Source of the DNA: Flavobacterium sp. Leaf82 | GTDB taxonomy: Bacteria; Bacteroidota; Bacteroidia; Flavobacteriales; Flavobacteriaceae | Length of the DNA stretch: 64,000 bases | Assembly (NCBI RefSeq): GCF_001422725.1 | Contig: NZ_LMMA01000023.1 | Coordinates: 151,593 to 215,592 of the forward strand | Direction of reading: 5' to 3' | In this document: positions 45,401 to 53,516 of the stretch, in pieces | How positions within the stretch are numbered: position 1 is the stretch's first letter | Layout of the letters: each line of letters begins with the position of its first letter | Program-made: the position numbers and the translations under genes | Notes under the pieces: model-generated | Seen by the model: only the letters and a program-made list of their open reading frames with translations | What the model was told of the DNA's origin: nothing | The model's database searches: none

Positions 45401-46823
45401 CATGACAGCTGCAGTAGCATCACTGGGATTTCTTCCAATGGCCATCAGCACCAATGCTGGTGCAGAAGTGCAAAAACCGCTTGCAACTGTTGTTATTGGA
45501 GGACTTATTACTGCAACATTGCTGACACTGATAGTACTTCCCATCCTTTATCTGTATTTTGAAAAAGGTATTGGCAAGATCAAAAATCCTGGAAAAGCGG
45601 CTCTTACTGTTTTGGTTTTGGCTCTGTGTTCTATGACAGCAAGTGCCCAGGCACCTGTGCAGTCCATGAATTTGGGAACAGCCCTTGACCTTGGTTTGAA
45701 AAATAATAAAAGGATACAGGCATCCCAGCTCGATACACAGGCACAATCGCAATTGCTGCGCTCGGCGTGGGATCTTCCAAAAACCGAATTCCTTGGAACT
45801 TTCGGGAAAATCAACTCGCAGGCCAATGACAAAAACATTAGTGTAACACAGGGAATCAGCCCATTTCAGATCGGTGCTCGCAAAAAACTGCTGACAGAAT
45901 ACAGCAACGCAAGCCAGACAAGATTAGGTATTACTAAACAGGAAATAAAATACAGTATTCGCCAATCCTGGAACACAATGCTGTATTTTCAAAAACAAAA
46001 TCGCATTCTTGAAAAACAGAATGTGATTCTGCAGAAGTTTGTAAAGTCAGCAGCTCTTAAATTCCAGACAGGGGAAACCAACTCTCTGGAAAAATCTATT
46101 GCCCTTGCCAAACAGCAGGAACTGGAACAGCGTATTAAGGAAAACAGCACACAGCTCCAGGTTGAAATCTCCAACCTGAAAACCCTTATGGATCTTGACA
46201 GCGATTTTATGGCTTCCGATACCACTTTTGTGCAAATACCGTTTGCTGTTGTCGCTGACACTGCCCTTGTGAAACAAAATCCAGGTCTTCAGCTTTCTGA
46301 GAATCAGGTAAAAATTGCCCAGGCCAATTATAAAGTTCAAAAGTCTGTGCTACTTCCTGATTTTTCAGCAGGATACTTTATACAATCCATCAGCGGAAGC
46401 CAGGATCCTTACAGCACTGCCATAGCAGATAAATCGCTGCAGTTCCAAGGCTTCTCAGTGGGAGTTTCCCTTCCTGTGTTTGCCGGAAGCGGTACCGCCA
46501 GATCAAAGGCAGCCAAAACTACCATAGAGGTCGAAAAAAAGAATTCCGAATATCTCTATGCTCAGGTAAAAACTCAATTTGAACAATTGACCAAACAGCT
46601 CCAGACCTATCAGTCATTGATTGACTTTTACCAGAACACTGCAATTGCGAATGCTAATTCAATAATCCGAAACGCAACAAAGGGATATCAAAACGGCGAT
46701 ATTTCGTATGTTGAATATGTTCAAAGTATAGAAACAGCTTCCACGATACAATTAAACTATAATGATGCTATCAGCAAATACAATCAGACAGTAATTGCAA
46801 TTCAGTATTTAATAAATCAATAA
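42474..46823 (+). CDS. CusA/CzcA heavy-metal RND pump fused to a TolC-like outer-membrane factor
   Basis: This 1449-residue protein has residues 1-1037 typical of an HME-RND pump: an N-terminal helix, LPIDALPDITNNQVQI, two periplasmic porter regions and 12 helices. The helix-4 motif GAIDFGLIVDGAVIIVE carries the acidic proton-relay residues. Residues 1038-1058 (KAALTVLVLALCSMTASAQA) read exactly like a signal peptide with an ASA-Q cleavage site. The remaining ~390 residues form an outer-membrane factor of the CusC/TolC type (ALDLGLKNNKRIQASQLDT; FSVGVSLPVFAGSGTARSKAA; YVQSIETAS). A cytoplasmic pump end cannot be joined to an outer-membrane barrel unless it is exported, so cleavage at 1058 is likely. 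The adaptor gene follows after 11 bases. Confidence 0.9.
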   Translation: MLDKIIHFSINNKFIIGLFTLVLIAVGSYSLYTLPIDALPDITNNQVQIITSSPTLATQEVEQFITYPIEQSVKSIPRMVELRSISRFGLSVVTVVFEENVDIYWARAQIAERIKEAENTIPKGVGVPEMAPLSTGLGEIYQYVVFPKKGYENKFNATELKTIQDWIIKPQLIGTKGVAEVNTLGGVLKQYEIAVQPDKLKSMNTTITEIFDALENNNENTGGAYIDKKPYAYFIRGIGMVNNIDDINKIVVKNQNGIPILIRDVAKVQIGAGIRYGAVTKDGKGEEVSGMVMMLKGENSGEIVKIVKERMEQIKKSLPEGVEIEPFMDRTVLVNKAISTVEKNLIEGALIVIFILVLLLGNWRAGLVVASVIPLALLFAITMMKLFGVSGNLMSLGAIDFGLIVDGAVIIVEAIIHRLQVSNKGKLNTAEMNEEVYQASSKIRSSAAFGEIIILIVYLPILALVGIEGKMFGPMAQTVSFAILGAFILSLTYVPMMSALALKKETGHKKNISDKIIDSIYRFYSPLLEKALKVRAAVIGVALALFVVALLVFNSLGGEFIPQLDEGDIATHLIIASGSSLTQEIEATTKAEKILRAKFPEIKMIVTKIGSAEIPTDPMPIEAGDMIITLKDKSEWTSAETKEELMEKMEEALEEIPGASTEFSQPIQMRFNELMTGVRSDVAIKIFGEDIDMLVSKGEEVVQLIKGVKGVADAKAERVAGLPQITIRYNKDKLALYGLKIGDLNKVVRMGFAGEAAGVVYEGEKRFDMVVRLDNESRKDIENLRTLFITLPSGSQIPLEQIADVNYEDGPMQISRENGKRRIVVGFNVRGGDVESIVKEIQAKLDAKLKLPDGYYTTYGGSFENLIDASKRLSIAVPIALGLILILLYFTFNSIKQSLLIFTAIPLSAIGGIFALWIRDMPFSISAGVGFIALFGVAVLNGIVLIGYFNQLKAEGMQDVYDRIREGTKVRLRPVIMTAAVASLGFLPMAISTNAGAEVQKPLATVVIGGLITATLLTLIVLPILYLYFEKGIGKIKNPGKAALTVLVLALCSMTASAQAPVQSMNLGTALDLGLKNNKRIQASQLDTQAQSQLLRSAWDLPKTEFLGTFGKINSQANDKNISVTQGISPFQIGARKKLLTEYSNASQTRLGITKQEIKYSIRQSWNTMLYFQKQNRILEKQNVILQKFVKSAALKFQTGETNSLEKSIALAKQQELEQRIKENSTQLQVEISNLKTLMDLDSDFMASDTTFVQIPFAVVADTALVKQNPGLQLSENQVKIAQANYKVQKSVLLPDFSAGYFIQSISGSQDPYSTAIADKSLQFQGFSVGVSLPVFAGSGTARSKAAKTTIEVEKKNSEYLYAQVKTQFEQLTKQLQTYQSLIDFYQNTAIANANSIIRNATKGYQNGDISYVEYVQSIETASTIQLNYNDAISKYNQTVIAIQYLINQ

Positions 46824-46834
46824 TTTAAGTTATA

Positions 46835-48097
46835 ATGAAAAAATCAAATATAATATATGCAATAGGCGCTGCTTTAGTAATTGCAATAATCCTTTATTTT
46901 ACACTTCGCAAAACAGATGCTGAGGTTCCAAAAGAAGAAGCGAAAACCGAAGAAAAGCAGGGTGCGGGAATCAAAGAAGTAGAACTAAATGAAGCTCAGT
47001 TTACAGGATCAAAAATAGAGCTTGGAGGCTTTTCCCAGAAAAATCTAAGTGATGTTATCAATGCTAACGGTTATACAAAACTGCCTCCGCAGAATCAGGC
47101 AGATGTATCTGTCTTTACAACCGGAATCGTTAAAAGTATATCTGTCATAGAAGGCCAGCACGTGAATAAAGGACAAGTTATTGCCACTATTGAAAGTCCT
47201 GAATTCTCCAAAATGCAGGAGGCCTACCTTACTTCTAAAAGCAATTTAGAGTATCTTAAACTGGAATTTGAAAGACAAAAAATCCTGAGCGCTGAGGAAG
47301 TTAACTCTAAGAAAGTATTCCAGCAGACCAAATCCAATTATGAAATTGAAAAGGCTAGATTCAGTTCTCTTCAAAGACAGTTATCAACGTTAAACATTAA
47401 CCCAAATGGACCTGCAACCTCAACTGTGGCTGTAAAAGCGCCCATTTCAGGATTTATAACTGAAATTAATATCAAATTGGGAAGTAATGTTGAAGCGGGA
47501 AAACCACTTCTTGGCATTGTAGATAATTCAAAACTGCACGTTGATCTGCTGGTTTACGAAAAAGACCTCCGTAAGGTAAAACCGGGACAGGACGTAAGAT
47601 TTATACTGACCAATCAGGACAATACTGAAATTAAAGGAAAAATTTTCAGTGTCGGCAAATCTTTTGAAAATGAAACTAAATCTGTTGCAGTTCACGCGGA
47701 TATCATCAATGAAAAACAGCAGTTAATTCCTGGAATGTATATAAATGCTCTTATTGATATCGGGATAAAGTCCGTGAGTGCACTTCCTTTGGAAGCTATA
47801 GTTAAAGCTGACGGGCGTGAATTTATATTTGTTCTTGAAGAGGGACATAAGGAAGAAGACGCCCACGATGACAAGCAGGGGCATGCTCATGATGATGGCG
47901 ACAAACACGAAGAAAGTGAAGGCAAAACCTACCACTTTCAGCGTATAGAAGTAAAAACAGGAACTTCACAACTGGGATTCATACAAGTAACGCTGCTTCA
48001 GAAAATCGATGAAGGTTCTAAAATTGTGACCAAAGGGGCCTATTATATTCAAAGCCATTTATTGAAAAGTGAAGGCGGCGGAGGTCATGACCACTAA
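46835..48097 (+). CDS. RND efflux periplasmic adaptor (CusB/HlyD-like) with His-rich loop
   Basis: This 420-residue protein has an N-terminal anchor helix (YAIGAALVIAIILYFTL) and a barrel-sandwich lipoyl-like motif (VFTTGIVKSISVIEGQHVNKGQVIATIESPEFSKMQ). A coiled-coil hairpin (to about residue 190) and a beta-barrel (ISGFITEINIKLGSNVEAGKPLLGIVD) follow. A His/Asp-rich loop (KEEDAHDDKQGHAHDDGDKHEE, about 335-365) and the terminal GGGHDH suggest metal sensing or transfer. It links the inner-membrane pump to the outer-membrane factor. Confidence 0.92.
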   Translation: MKKSNIIYAIGAALVIAIILYFTLRKTDAEVPKEEAKTEEKQGAGIKEVELNEAQFTGSKIELGGFSQKNLSDVINANGYTKLPPQNQADVSVFTTGIVKSISVIEGQHVNKGQVIATIESPEFSKMQEAYLTSKSNLEYLKLEFERQKILSAEEVNSKKVFQQTKSNYEIEKARFSSLQRQLSTLNINPNGPATSTVAVKAPISGFITEINIKLGSNVEAGKPLLGIVDNSKLHVDLLVYEKDLRKVKPGQDVRFILTNQDNTEIKGKIFSVGKSFENETKSVAVHADIINEKQQLIPGMYINALIDIGIKSVSALPLEAIVKADGREFIFVLEEGHKEEDAHDDKQGHAHDDGDKHEESEGKTYHFQRIEVKTGTSQLGFIQVTLLQKIDEGSKIVTKGAYYIQSHLLKSEGGGGHDH

Positions 48098-48521
48098 ATG
48101 ATAATATTAAAACCTGAGACATTAAAGGAAATCCTGTATTGATTGGTTTGATATTCAGTATATGTACAATTTTATCATACAGGACCACGACCAAAAACCC
48201 TCTGCCCATGACGAACAAAAAAATGAGAATGAGACATACACACATTAGCTTATGGATGCCCAATGAATTGTGAAAAGGGAAATATGCAGTCTGCCAGATG
48301 AACTCATCAAAGTTAACTAGGAAAACAATGAGGGATATTAACATTAAACATGACCCAAAAAATCACCAGGGGCATAAACATTCGGTTGCTTTGTAACTTG
48401 AATTAAATGAACCACTGGCGAAAATCAATCTAAGATACCAGGTACAGCATATAATGTACCTGGTTTTTAAAGGATTGTAAAAATTTTCATAGTTGGGAAT
48501 AAATTCTTAATTTAGATAGAT
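48098..48521. other. Gap after the efflux operon with a possible His-rich peptide and a terminator
   Basis: A 22-codon frame at 48328-48396 encodes a His-rich peptide (MRDINIKHDPKNHQGHKHS...). A larger minus-strand frame over the adaptor end (48018-48344) has no coding support. Confidence 0.3.
48437..48468 (+). terminator. Rho-independent terminator
   Basis: ACCAGGTAC pairs perfectly with GTACCTGGT around a 10-base loop, followed by five T residues. Confidence 0.9.
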
Positions 48522-48986
48522 ATGGATATTAACACAGAGCTCGTTATACTTCTTAAACTCTTGGTTTCCTTAGTTTTAGGATTCTTCATAGGCTTGGACA
48601 GGGAAAGGCACGGCCATGATGCCGGAGTAAGGACCTACGCAGCGGTATCAATTGGTGCAACGCTGTTTACTTCCATTACAGTACATCTCGCATCTGACCC
48701 AGCTGCAGCATCAAGGGTGATTGCCAATATTATAACAGGGGTGGGTTTTCTCGGCGCGGGAATTATCTACCGGAACAACCACGGGGGATCTTCACATGGC
48801 CTTACAACGGCCGCTACGGTCTGGTGTACATCGGCAGTCGGAGTCGCAGTGGGGCTCAACATGTATATAATTGCCGTGGCAAGTTCTGGCGCCTTGTATT
48901 TTTTACTGTCGCTTCATCACCAGAAATGGTATATCAGGTGGAAAAAAAAGATAAAATATGACCATACAGGTCATAAGGATTTATAA
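48522..48986 (+). CDS. MgtC/SapB family membrane protein
   Basis: This 154-residue protein has four hydrophobic helices and the MgtC signature: LVLGFFIGLDRERHGHDAGVRTYAAVSIGATLF and VGFLGAGIIYRNN...GLTTAATVWCTSAVGVAVG. The C-terminal soluble domain of the longer family members is absent, replaced by a short basic/His tail. MgtC proteins affect F-ATPase and growth in low magnesium. It lies 68 bases before the bestrophin gene. Confidence 0.92.
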   Translation: MDINTELVILLKLLVSLVLGFFIGLDRERHGHDAGVRTYAAVSIGATLFTSITVHLASDPAAASRVIANIITGVGFLGAGIIYRNNHGGSSHGLTTAATVWCTSAVGVAVGLNMYIIAVASSGALYFLLSLHHQKWYIRWKKKIKYDHTGHKDL

Positions 48987-49054
48987 ATCATTTGAGATCA
49001 TTGGTCCGGCCTGCGTGATAACCAATTTAACTCAAAACCTAAAAATCTGATAAT

Positions 49055-49936
49055 ATGCTAGTTAAAAACAACAAAAATTCCATACTGTTTTTTATTAAAT
49101 CGATCTGGCTTGATATCGCCGCTGTCATGGCTTATGCTTTGGTAATAGGTACACTAGATCATAATACCATACTGCGGGAAATTGCAATACCTCTTCCCAT
49201 AACCAGTATTATGGGTACTATTGTGGGATTACTTCTGGCTTTTCGTACCGCACAGTCATATGACCGCTGGTGGGAAGCAAGAAAAGTATGGGGAGAAATT
49301 GTCAATGATTCCCGGACACTCATTAGACAGGTCAAGCAATTTATGCCTGAATCTGAAAATGACTTAAAAGAATTTGCCCAAAGACAGGTTATCTGGTGTT
49401 TTGCCTTATCGGAAAGCCTGAGAAAAATTCCATTCTCCCAGCGTGTTGTGTCTTATCTTGAGCAGCACAATATAATGGCAAATAATGTTCCTGCCGAACT
49501 TTTGAACAGGCACGCCGACCAGCTGGCAATGATATCAAAAAATTTCAGCATAAATGACAATAAGCAGGTGCAGATCGATACTACCATTGCGCGCCTGAAT
49601 GATGCTATGGGAAAATGCGAAAGGATTAAAAACACAGTGTTTCCAAAATCCTACAGCCTGCTGATTCACTTTCTGATTTACCTTCTCACCTCTATTCTTC
49701 CCTTTGGACTTGAAGACAGTTTTCCCGCACTTGAAATTGTCCTTACTCTTGTGATATCCTCAATGCTCATAGCTGTGGAAAAAACAGCCATAATTATGCA
49801 GGACCCATTTGAGAACAGTCCTACGGACATACCTATGACAGCACTCTGCGCGGTTATAGAAAACAATATAAAGGAAATCTGCAGCGATACAGCCGTACCG
49901 CCAGTTCAAATAAACTCCTACTACTACATTAACTAG
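49055..49936 (+). CDS. Bestrophin-family ion channel
   Basis: This 293-residue protein carries the conserved bestrophin block LLLAFRTAQSYDRWWEARKVWGEIVNDSRTLIRQVK (about 66-102) and IMQDPFENSPTDIPMTALC near the end, with four hydrophobic segments. Bacterial bestrophins are pentameric channels, for cations in the characterised KpBest and for chloride in animals. It is placed between MgtC and a Zn/Cd ATPase, consistent with ion homeostasis. Confidence 0.92.
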   Translation: MLVKNNKNSILFFIKSIWLDIAAVMAYALVIGTLDHNTILREIAIPLPITSIMGTIVGLLLAFRTAQSYDRWWEARKVWGEIVNDSRTLIRQVKQFMPESENDLKEFAQRQVIWCFALSESLRKIPFSQRVVSYLEQHNIMANNVPAELLNRHADQLAMISKNFSINDNKQVQIDTTIARLNDAMGKCERIKNTVFPKSYSLLIHFLIYLLTSILPFGLEDSFPALEIVLTLVISSMLIAVEKTAIIMQDPFENSPTDIPMTALCAVIENNIKEICSDTAVPPVQINSYYYIN

Positions 49937-49986
49937 TTATATGATAACCGCGCGGTATTTTGTAATACTGCAATAAAAACTATATT

Positions 49987-51987
49987 ATGATTGAAAAGAA
50001 ACAAAATACAGATACTCCAAATGGAACTCCTGCCGGAGATCCAAAAGAAAACGAAAAAGTAACGGCTGTCCAGCAGGAAGAAATGCACTCGGATGATGAC
50101 GGTCACAACCACGGAGCAGAAGATACTGATTCAGGATGGAAAAGCCACTGGCAGCTTCTGCTTGCCATAGTTATACTTGTGGTAATGCTAGTACTTGAAT
50201 TCGGGTTTGAGTTGGTCCCGGCCTTTCCGGCTGACCTTATAATATTTACCGCAGCATATCTCCTTGCAGGTTACAACGTTTTATATATGGCTTACAGAAA
50301 GGCCAAAAGATTCGACTTTTTTAATGAATTTTTCTTAATGAGCGTTGCCACTATCGGTGCTTTTGCCATTGGATCCTATAGCGAGGGTGTTGCAGTGATG
50401 GCATTTTATTCCATAGGGGAATGGTTTCAGGACGCAGCGGTCAACCGCGCGAAAAGAAGCATTAAGGCGCTTTTGGACATCAGGCCCGATCAAGTTGCCG
50501 TGCAGCGGGACGGCAACTTTGTGGTTGTCGATCCAAAAGAAGTAAAACCTGGTGAAATCATTCAGATAAAACCCGGTGAGAAAGTAGCCCTGGACGGCGA
50601 ATTGATTTCCGAAAAGGCTTCCTTTAATACAGCAGCCCTGACTGGGGAAAGCAAGCCTGATACAAAAAATAAAGGAGAGCAGATTTACGCCGGAATGATT
50701 AATCTAAATACGGTTGCCGAAGTAAAGGTGACTTCGCTTTTTCAGGACAGCAAGCTTAGCAAAATCCTTGAAATGGTTCAGGATGCCACCTCTCGTAAAT
50801 CACAGACACAGCTCTTTATAAGCAGATTTGCAAAAGTATACACACCTATTGTTTTTGTCCTTGCTGTCGCAGTCTGTTTTGCTCCTTACCTCTTTGTAGA
50901 CCCTTACGAGTTTAATGTCTGGTTCTACAGGGCTTTGGTATTTCTTGTGATCAGCTGCCCTTGTGCCCTTGTGGTTTCAATACCTTTGGGTTATTTTGGC
51001 GGAATAGGACTTGCCTCCCGAAATGGTATTTTATTTAAAGGTTCAAACTTCCTTGACGTGATGACTGAAATCAATGTAGTGGTCATGGATAAAACCGGAA
51101 CGCTCACCGAAGGTATCTTTAAAGTACAGGAAATCAATACAAAAGAGATAGAAAAAGATGAACTCCTTAAATATGCGGCTGCTATCGAAAGCCAGTCCAC
51201 CCATCCTATCGGGCTTGCAGTTGTAGAACATGCTGGCAAAGACACTATTAAAGGCGTAAAGATTTCCAATGTAGAGGAAATTTCCGGTCATGGTCTTAAA
51301 GGGACTATTGATGGAAAAGAAGTACTTGCCGGAAATACCAAGCTGATGAAAAAATTTAACATCGAATATCCGTCTGAGGTCGATGCTATTGTCTATACTA
51401 TTGTAGTGCTTGCCATTGACCAACAGTACAAGGGGCACATTACAATTGCAGATAAAATAAAGGAAGATGCCCCAAAAGCGATCAAAGATCTTCATGATTT
51501 AAAAATACAAACCGTAATGCTTTCCGGAGACAAACAGACCGTTGTGGATGAAGTTTCCAAAAATCTTGGAATAGACAATGCTTATGGGGATTTACTCCCG
51601 GAAGGAAAAGTGGAGAAAGTAACGGCACTGAAAAATGAAGGGAAGAAAATTGCCTTTGTCGGTGATGGTGTAAATGATGCTCCCGTTGTGGCTCTGGCAG
51701 ATGCAGGCATAGCTATGGGAGGACTTGGTAGTGATGCCACAATTGAAACAGCAGATATCGTGATACAAAACGACCAGCCCTCTAAAATTGTTACTGCCAT
51801 TAAAATTGGAAAACTAACTAAGAAAATTGTGTGGCAGAATATAATCCTTGCAATGGTGGTTAAAGTAATAGTTCTGGCATTAGGTGCCGGAGGTGTGGCT
51901 ACGCTTTGGGAAGCGGTAATCGCTGATGTCGGGGTATCTCTTATAGCTATCTTAAACGCTGTCAGGATACAGCGGTTAAAAATGTAA
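49987..51987 (+). CDS. Zn/Cd/Pb-type P1B-ATPase with His-rich N-terminus
   Basis: The protein is 666 residues. There is no HMA domain; instead the first 50 residues are acidic and His-rich (HSDDDGHNHGAED). Membrane helices, the A-domain motif (LTGESKPDTK), SCPCALV (C324-P-C326), the phosphorylation site DKTGT (D368), the HP motif (STHPIG) and GDGVNDAP are all present. The last helices read WEAVIADVGVSLIAILNAVR, with the Asp typical of the P1B-2 group that exports Zn, Cd and Pb. It completes the metal-efflux region. Confidence 0.94.
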   Translation: MIEKKQNTDTPNGTPAGDPKENEKVTAVQQEEMHSDDDGHNHGAEDTDSGWKSHWQLLLAIVILVVMLVLEFGFELVPAFPADLIIFTAAYLLAGYNVLYMAYRKAKRFDFFNEFFLMSVATIGAFAIGSYSEGVAVMAFYSIGEWFQDAAVNRAKRSIKALLDIRPDQVAVQRDGNFVVVDPKEVKPGEIIQIKPGEKVALDGELISEKASFNTAALTGESKPDTKNKGEQIYAGMINLNTVAEVKVTSLFQDSKLSKILEMVQDATSRKSQTQLFISRFAKVYTPIVFVLAVAVCFAPYLFVDPYEFNVWFYRALVFLVISCPCALVVSIPLGYFGGIGLASRNGILFKGSNFLDVMTEINVVVMDKTGTLTEGIFKVQEINTKEIEKDELLKYAAAIESQSTHPIGLAVVEHAGKDTIKGVKISNVEEISGHGLKGTIDGKEVLAGNTKLMKKFNIEYPSEVDAIVYTIVVLAIDQQYKGHITIADKIKEDAPKAIKDLHDLKIQTVMLSGDKQTVVDEVSKNLGIDNAYGDLLPEGKVEKVTALKNEGKKIAFVGDGVNDAPVVALADAGIAMGGLGSDATIETADIVIQNDQPSKIVTAIKIGKLTKKIVWQNIILAMVVKVIVLALGAGGVATLWEAVIADVGVSLIAILNAVRIQRLKM

Positions 51988-52082
51988 TAACAATAACCGG
52001 CGGAACATTACTGGTATTTACAAAATTAAAGCAGCTGGAAAATCATTATTATTTACGCAAAAAGATAGTATTTACATTTTAT

Positions 52083-52128
52083 AAACAGGGAGCAGACATC
52101 ATCGAATAAAGATGGCTGCTCCCTGTTT
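52083..52128. terminator. Terminator-like hairpin
   Basis: AAACAGGGAGCAG pairs perfectly with CTGCTCCCTGTTT (further pairs CATC/GATG). The T-tract is weak. It lies between the ATPase and the convergent DUF1345 gene. Confidence 0.75.
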
Positions 52129-52232
52129 ACTTTACAGTTTCTTGAGACAGCAGATTAGAAATTCCCGCTGAAATTGACTAAGATTATTAGTTTTCTTATG
52201 TTCTATCGCTCCACTTTTAATCTAACCAAAGG

Positions 52233-53003
52233 TTATTTTTGAATCAGCCCGGCAATTATATTGATGCTGAGAGCTAAAATGATGGTATTAAAAAAGAAGG
52301 AGAGCAATCCATGCAGCAGTGCAATCCTTCGTATATGGCGGGCTGTAATATTTACGTCTGACACCTGAAAGGTAGTTCCAAGCACAAATGAAAAATAACA
52401 AAAATCCAGATAGTCAGGAGTACTTTCATCAGGAAAATCAAGACCCCCGAATACCTGCCTGCCTTCTTTTTCCTCCCCTACTGCATAATAAAGGTGCGCA
52501 TATTTAAAAGTAAAAGTGGTGTGTACTAGCCACCATGCAAATATGGCTGAGAAGATCGTCAATAAAATATGGATCGTCAGTTCGGCGCCTTTCATCTCTG
52601 CTGAAGTTTTATAAAATAAAATTATGGCAATCATGCTGACCAGTGAGGCCAGTAAAATTAAAATCATAATTAGAGATCGGCCCGAATCCTGCTTTTCAGC
52701 TATTTTGTGAAGTTCTTTAGGATGACATTTAAAAATGGTCATCCAGGATAAAAACAGAAACATACCTGAGAACGCCAGCCAGGAAGCCATCCAGTGTATA
52801 GACGCTTTTTGAAGATCTCCCAGAATAAAAAAAACGCCAATTCCTGTGCCTATTGAAATATACAGCCGTATATGGCTGTCAACTTTCGAAATCCAGTTCT
52901 TTCTTACTTTCAAAACATATTTTTTTATGATATCTAAGGTACGTGAAAATAAATAATCAAATTGATCTTTTTTTGAATCGCCAAAATAATAGGTAATAAT
53001 CAC
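52233..53003 (-). CDS. DUF1345 family membrane protein (second paralogue)
   Basis: This 256-residue protein shares with the copy at 31053-31703 the blocks SIHWMASWLAFSG, KIAEKQDSGRS, WWLVHTTFTFKYAHLYYAVG, DYLDFCYFSFVLGTTFQVSDV and ARHIRRIALLHGLLSFFFNTIILALSINII. It has an extra ~35-residue basic N-terminus. The function of the family is unknown. The promoter region does not carry the regulator motif seen upstream of the first copy. Confidence 0.88.
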   Translation of the reverse strand: MIITYYFGDSKKDQFDYLFSRTLDIIKKYVLKVRKNWISKVDSHIRLYISIGTGIGVFFILGDLQKASIHWMASWLAFSGMFLFLSWMTIFKCHPKELHKIAEKQDSGRSLIMILILLASLVSMIAIILFYKTSAEMKGAELTIHILLTIFSAIFAWWLVHTTFTFKYAHLYYAVGEEKEGRQVFGGLDFPDESTPDYLDFCYFSFVLGTTFQVSDVNITARHIRRIALLHGLLSFFFNTIILALSINIIAGLIQK

Positions 53004-53213
53004 TTTAACTATTGCATTTCTAATTTAATAATTTTTGTCTGCTGTATATTACAGAAAAATAGTATAGCATAAAAAAAACACTGCACGTCCGTAAATTATA
53101 TAACAGACTAACCCGGTAATGCCCTAATTTTGCCCTTTACAATACGGAGTACAAAACAGCCTAAAACAATAACAGCACAGCAACAACTGAGCCTGTTATG
53201 AAGATTTTCAAAA
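53004..53213. promoter_or_regulatory. Gap with a candidate -7 box for the broken small gene
   Basis: TAATTTTG at 53125-53132 (+) matches TAnnTTTG. No -33 partner is clear. Confidence 0.35.
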
Positions 53214-53433
53214 ATGAAGAAATTCGAAATTAAAAACACCGGACCCGGCCAATGGCTGGCGAACCCATAACGAGGCGCCAAAACTCACCTGCGTCTTTGA
53301 GGATAAAAAGTTTTATTTCCAAAGGACCATCACGGGGCTTTCTAATCCGGAAGGCGACCCTAAAGAAGTGCAGCTCTTAAAGCGAATGAAAAAATGGCTA
53401 AAGCAGTACCATAAGCAAAAAATAAACGGATAA
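53214..53433 (+). pseudogene. Frameshifted ~72-residue gene, function unknown
   Basis: ATG 53214 starts MKKFEIKNTGPGQWLANP and stops at once. In the adjacent frame the protein continues convincingly: HNEAPKLTCVFEDKKFYFQR and EVQLLKRMKKWLKQYHKQK, ending at 53433. The total length of 220 bases implies one extra base near 53270. Either a single indel or a base-calling error would explain it. I do not recognise the family. Confidence 0.5.
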
Positions 53434-53516
53434 CCCCGGCGCATTAAAATTTTCCTAATTGAATCTGACCCCATGTTCATTAACATTTTAATATGTTGTA
53501 ATCCATAATTTCAGAA

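Noticed and set aside
45137..46340. Several minus-strand frames of 90-135 codons inside the CusA fusion
   Set aside because: They are shadows of the strong plus-strand coding frame, with Ser/Cys-rich compositions typical of antisense translation.
48018..48344. 108-codon minus-strand frame over the end of the adaptor gene and the gap
   Set aside because: It is antisense to the His-rich C-terminus of the adaptor, has no coding-type composition and lacks a plausible start context.
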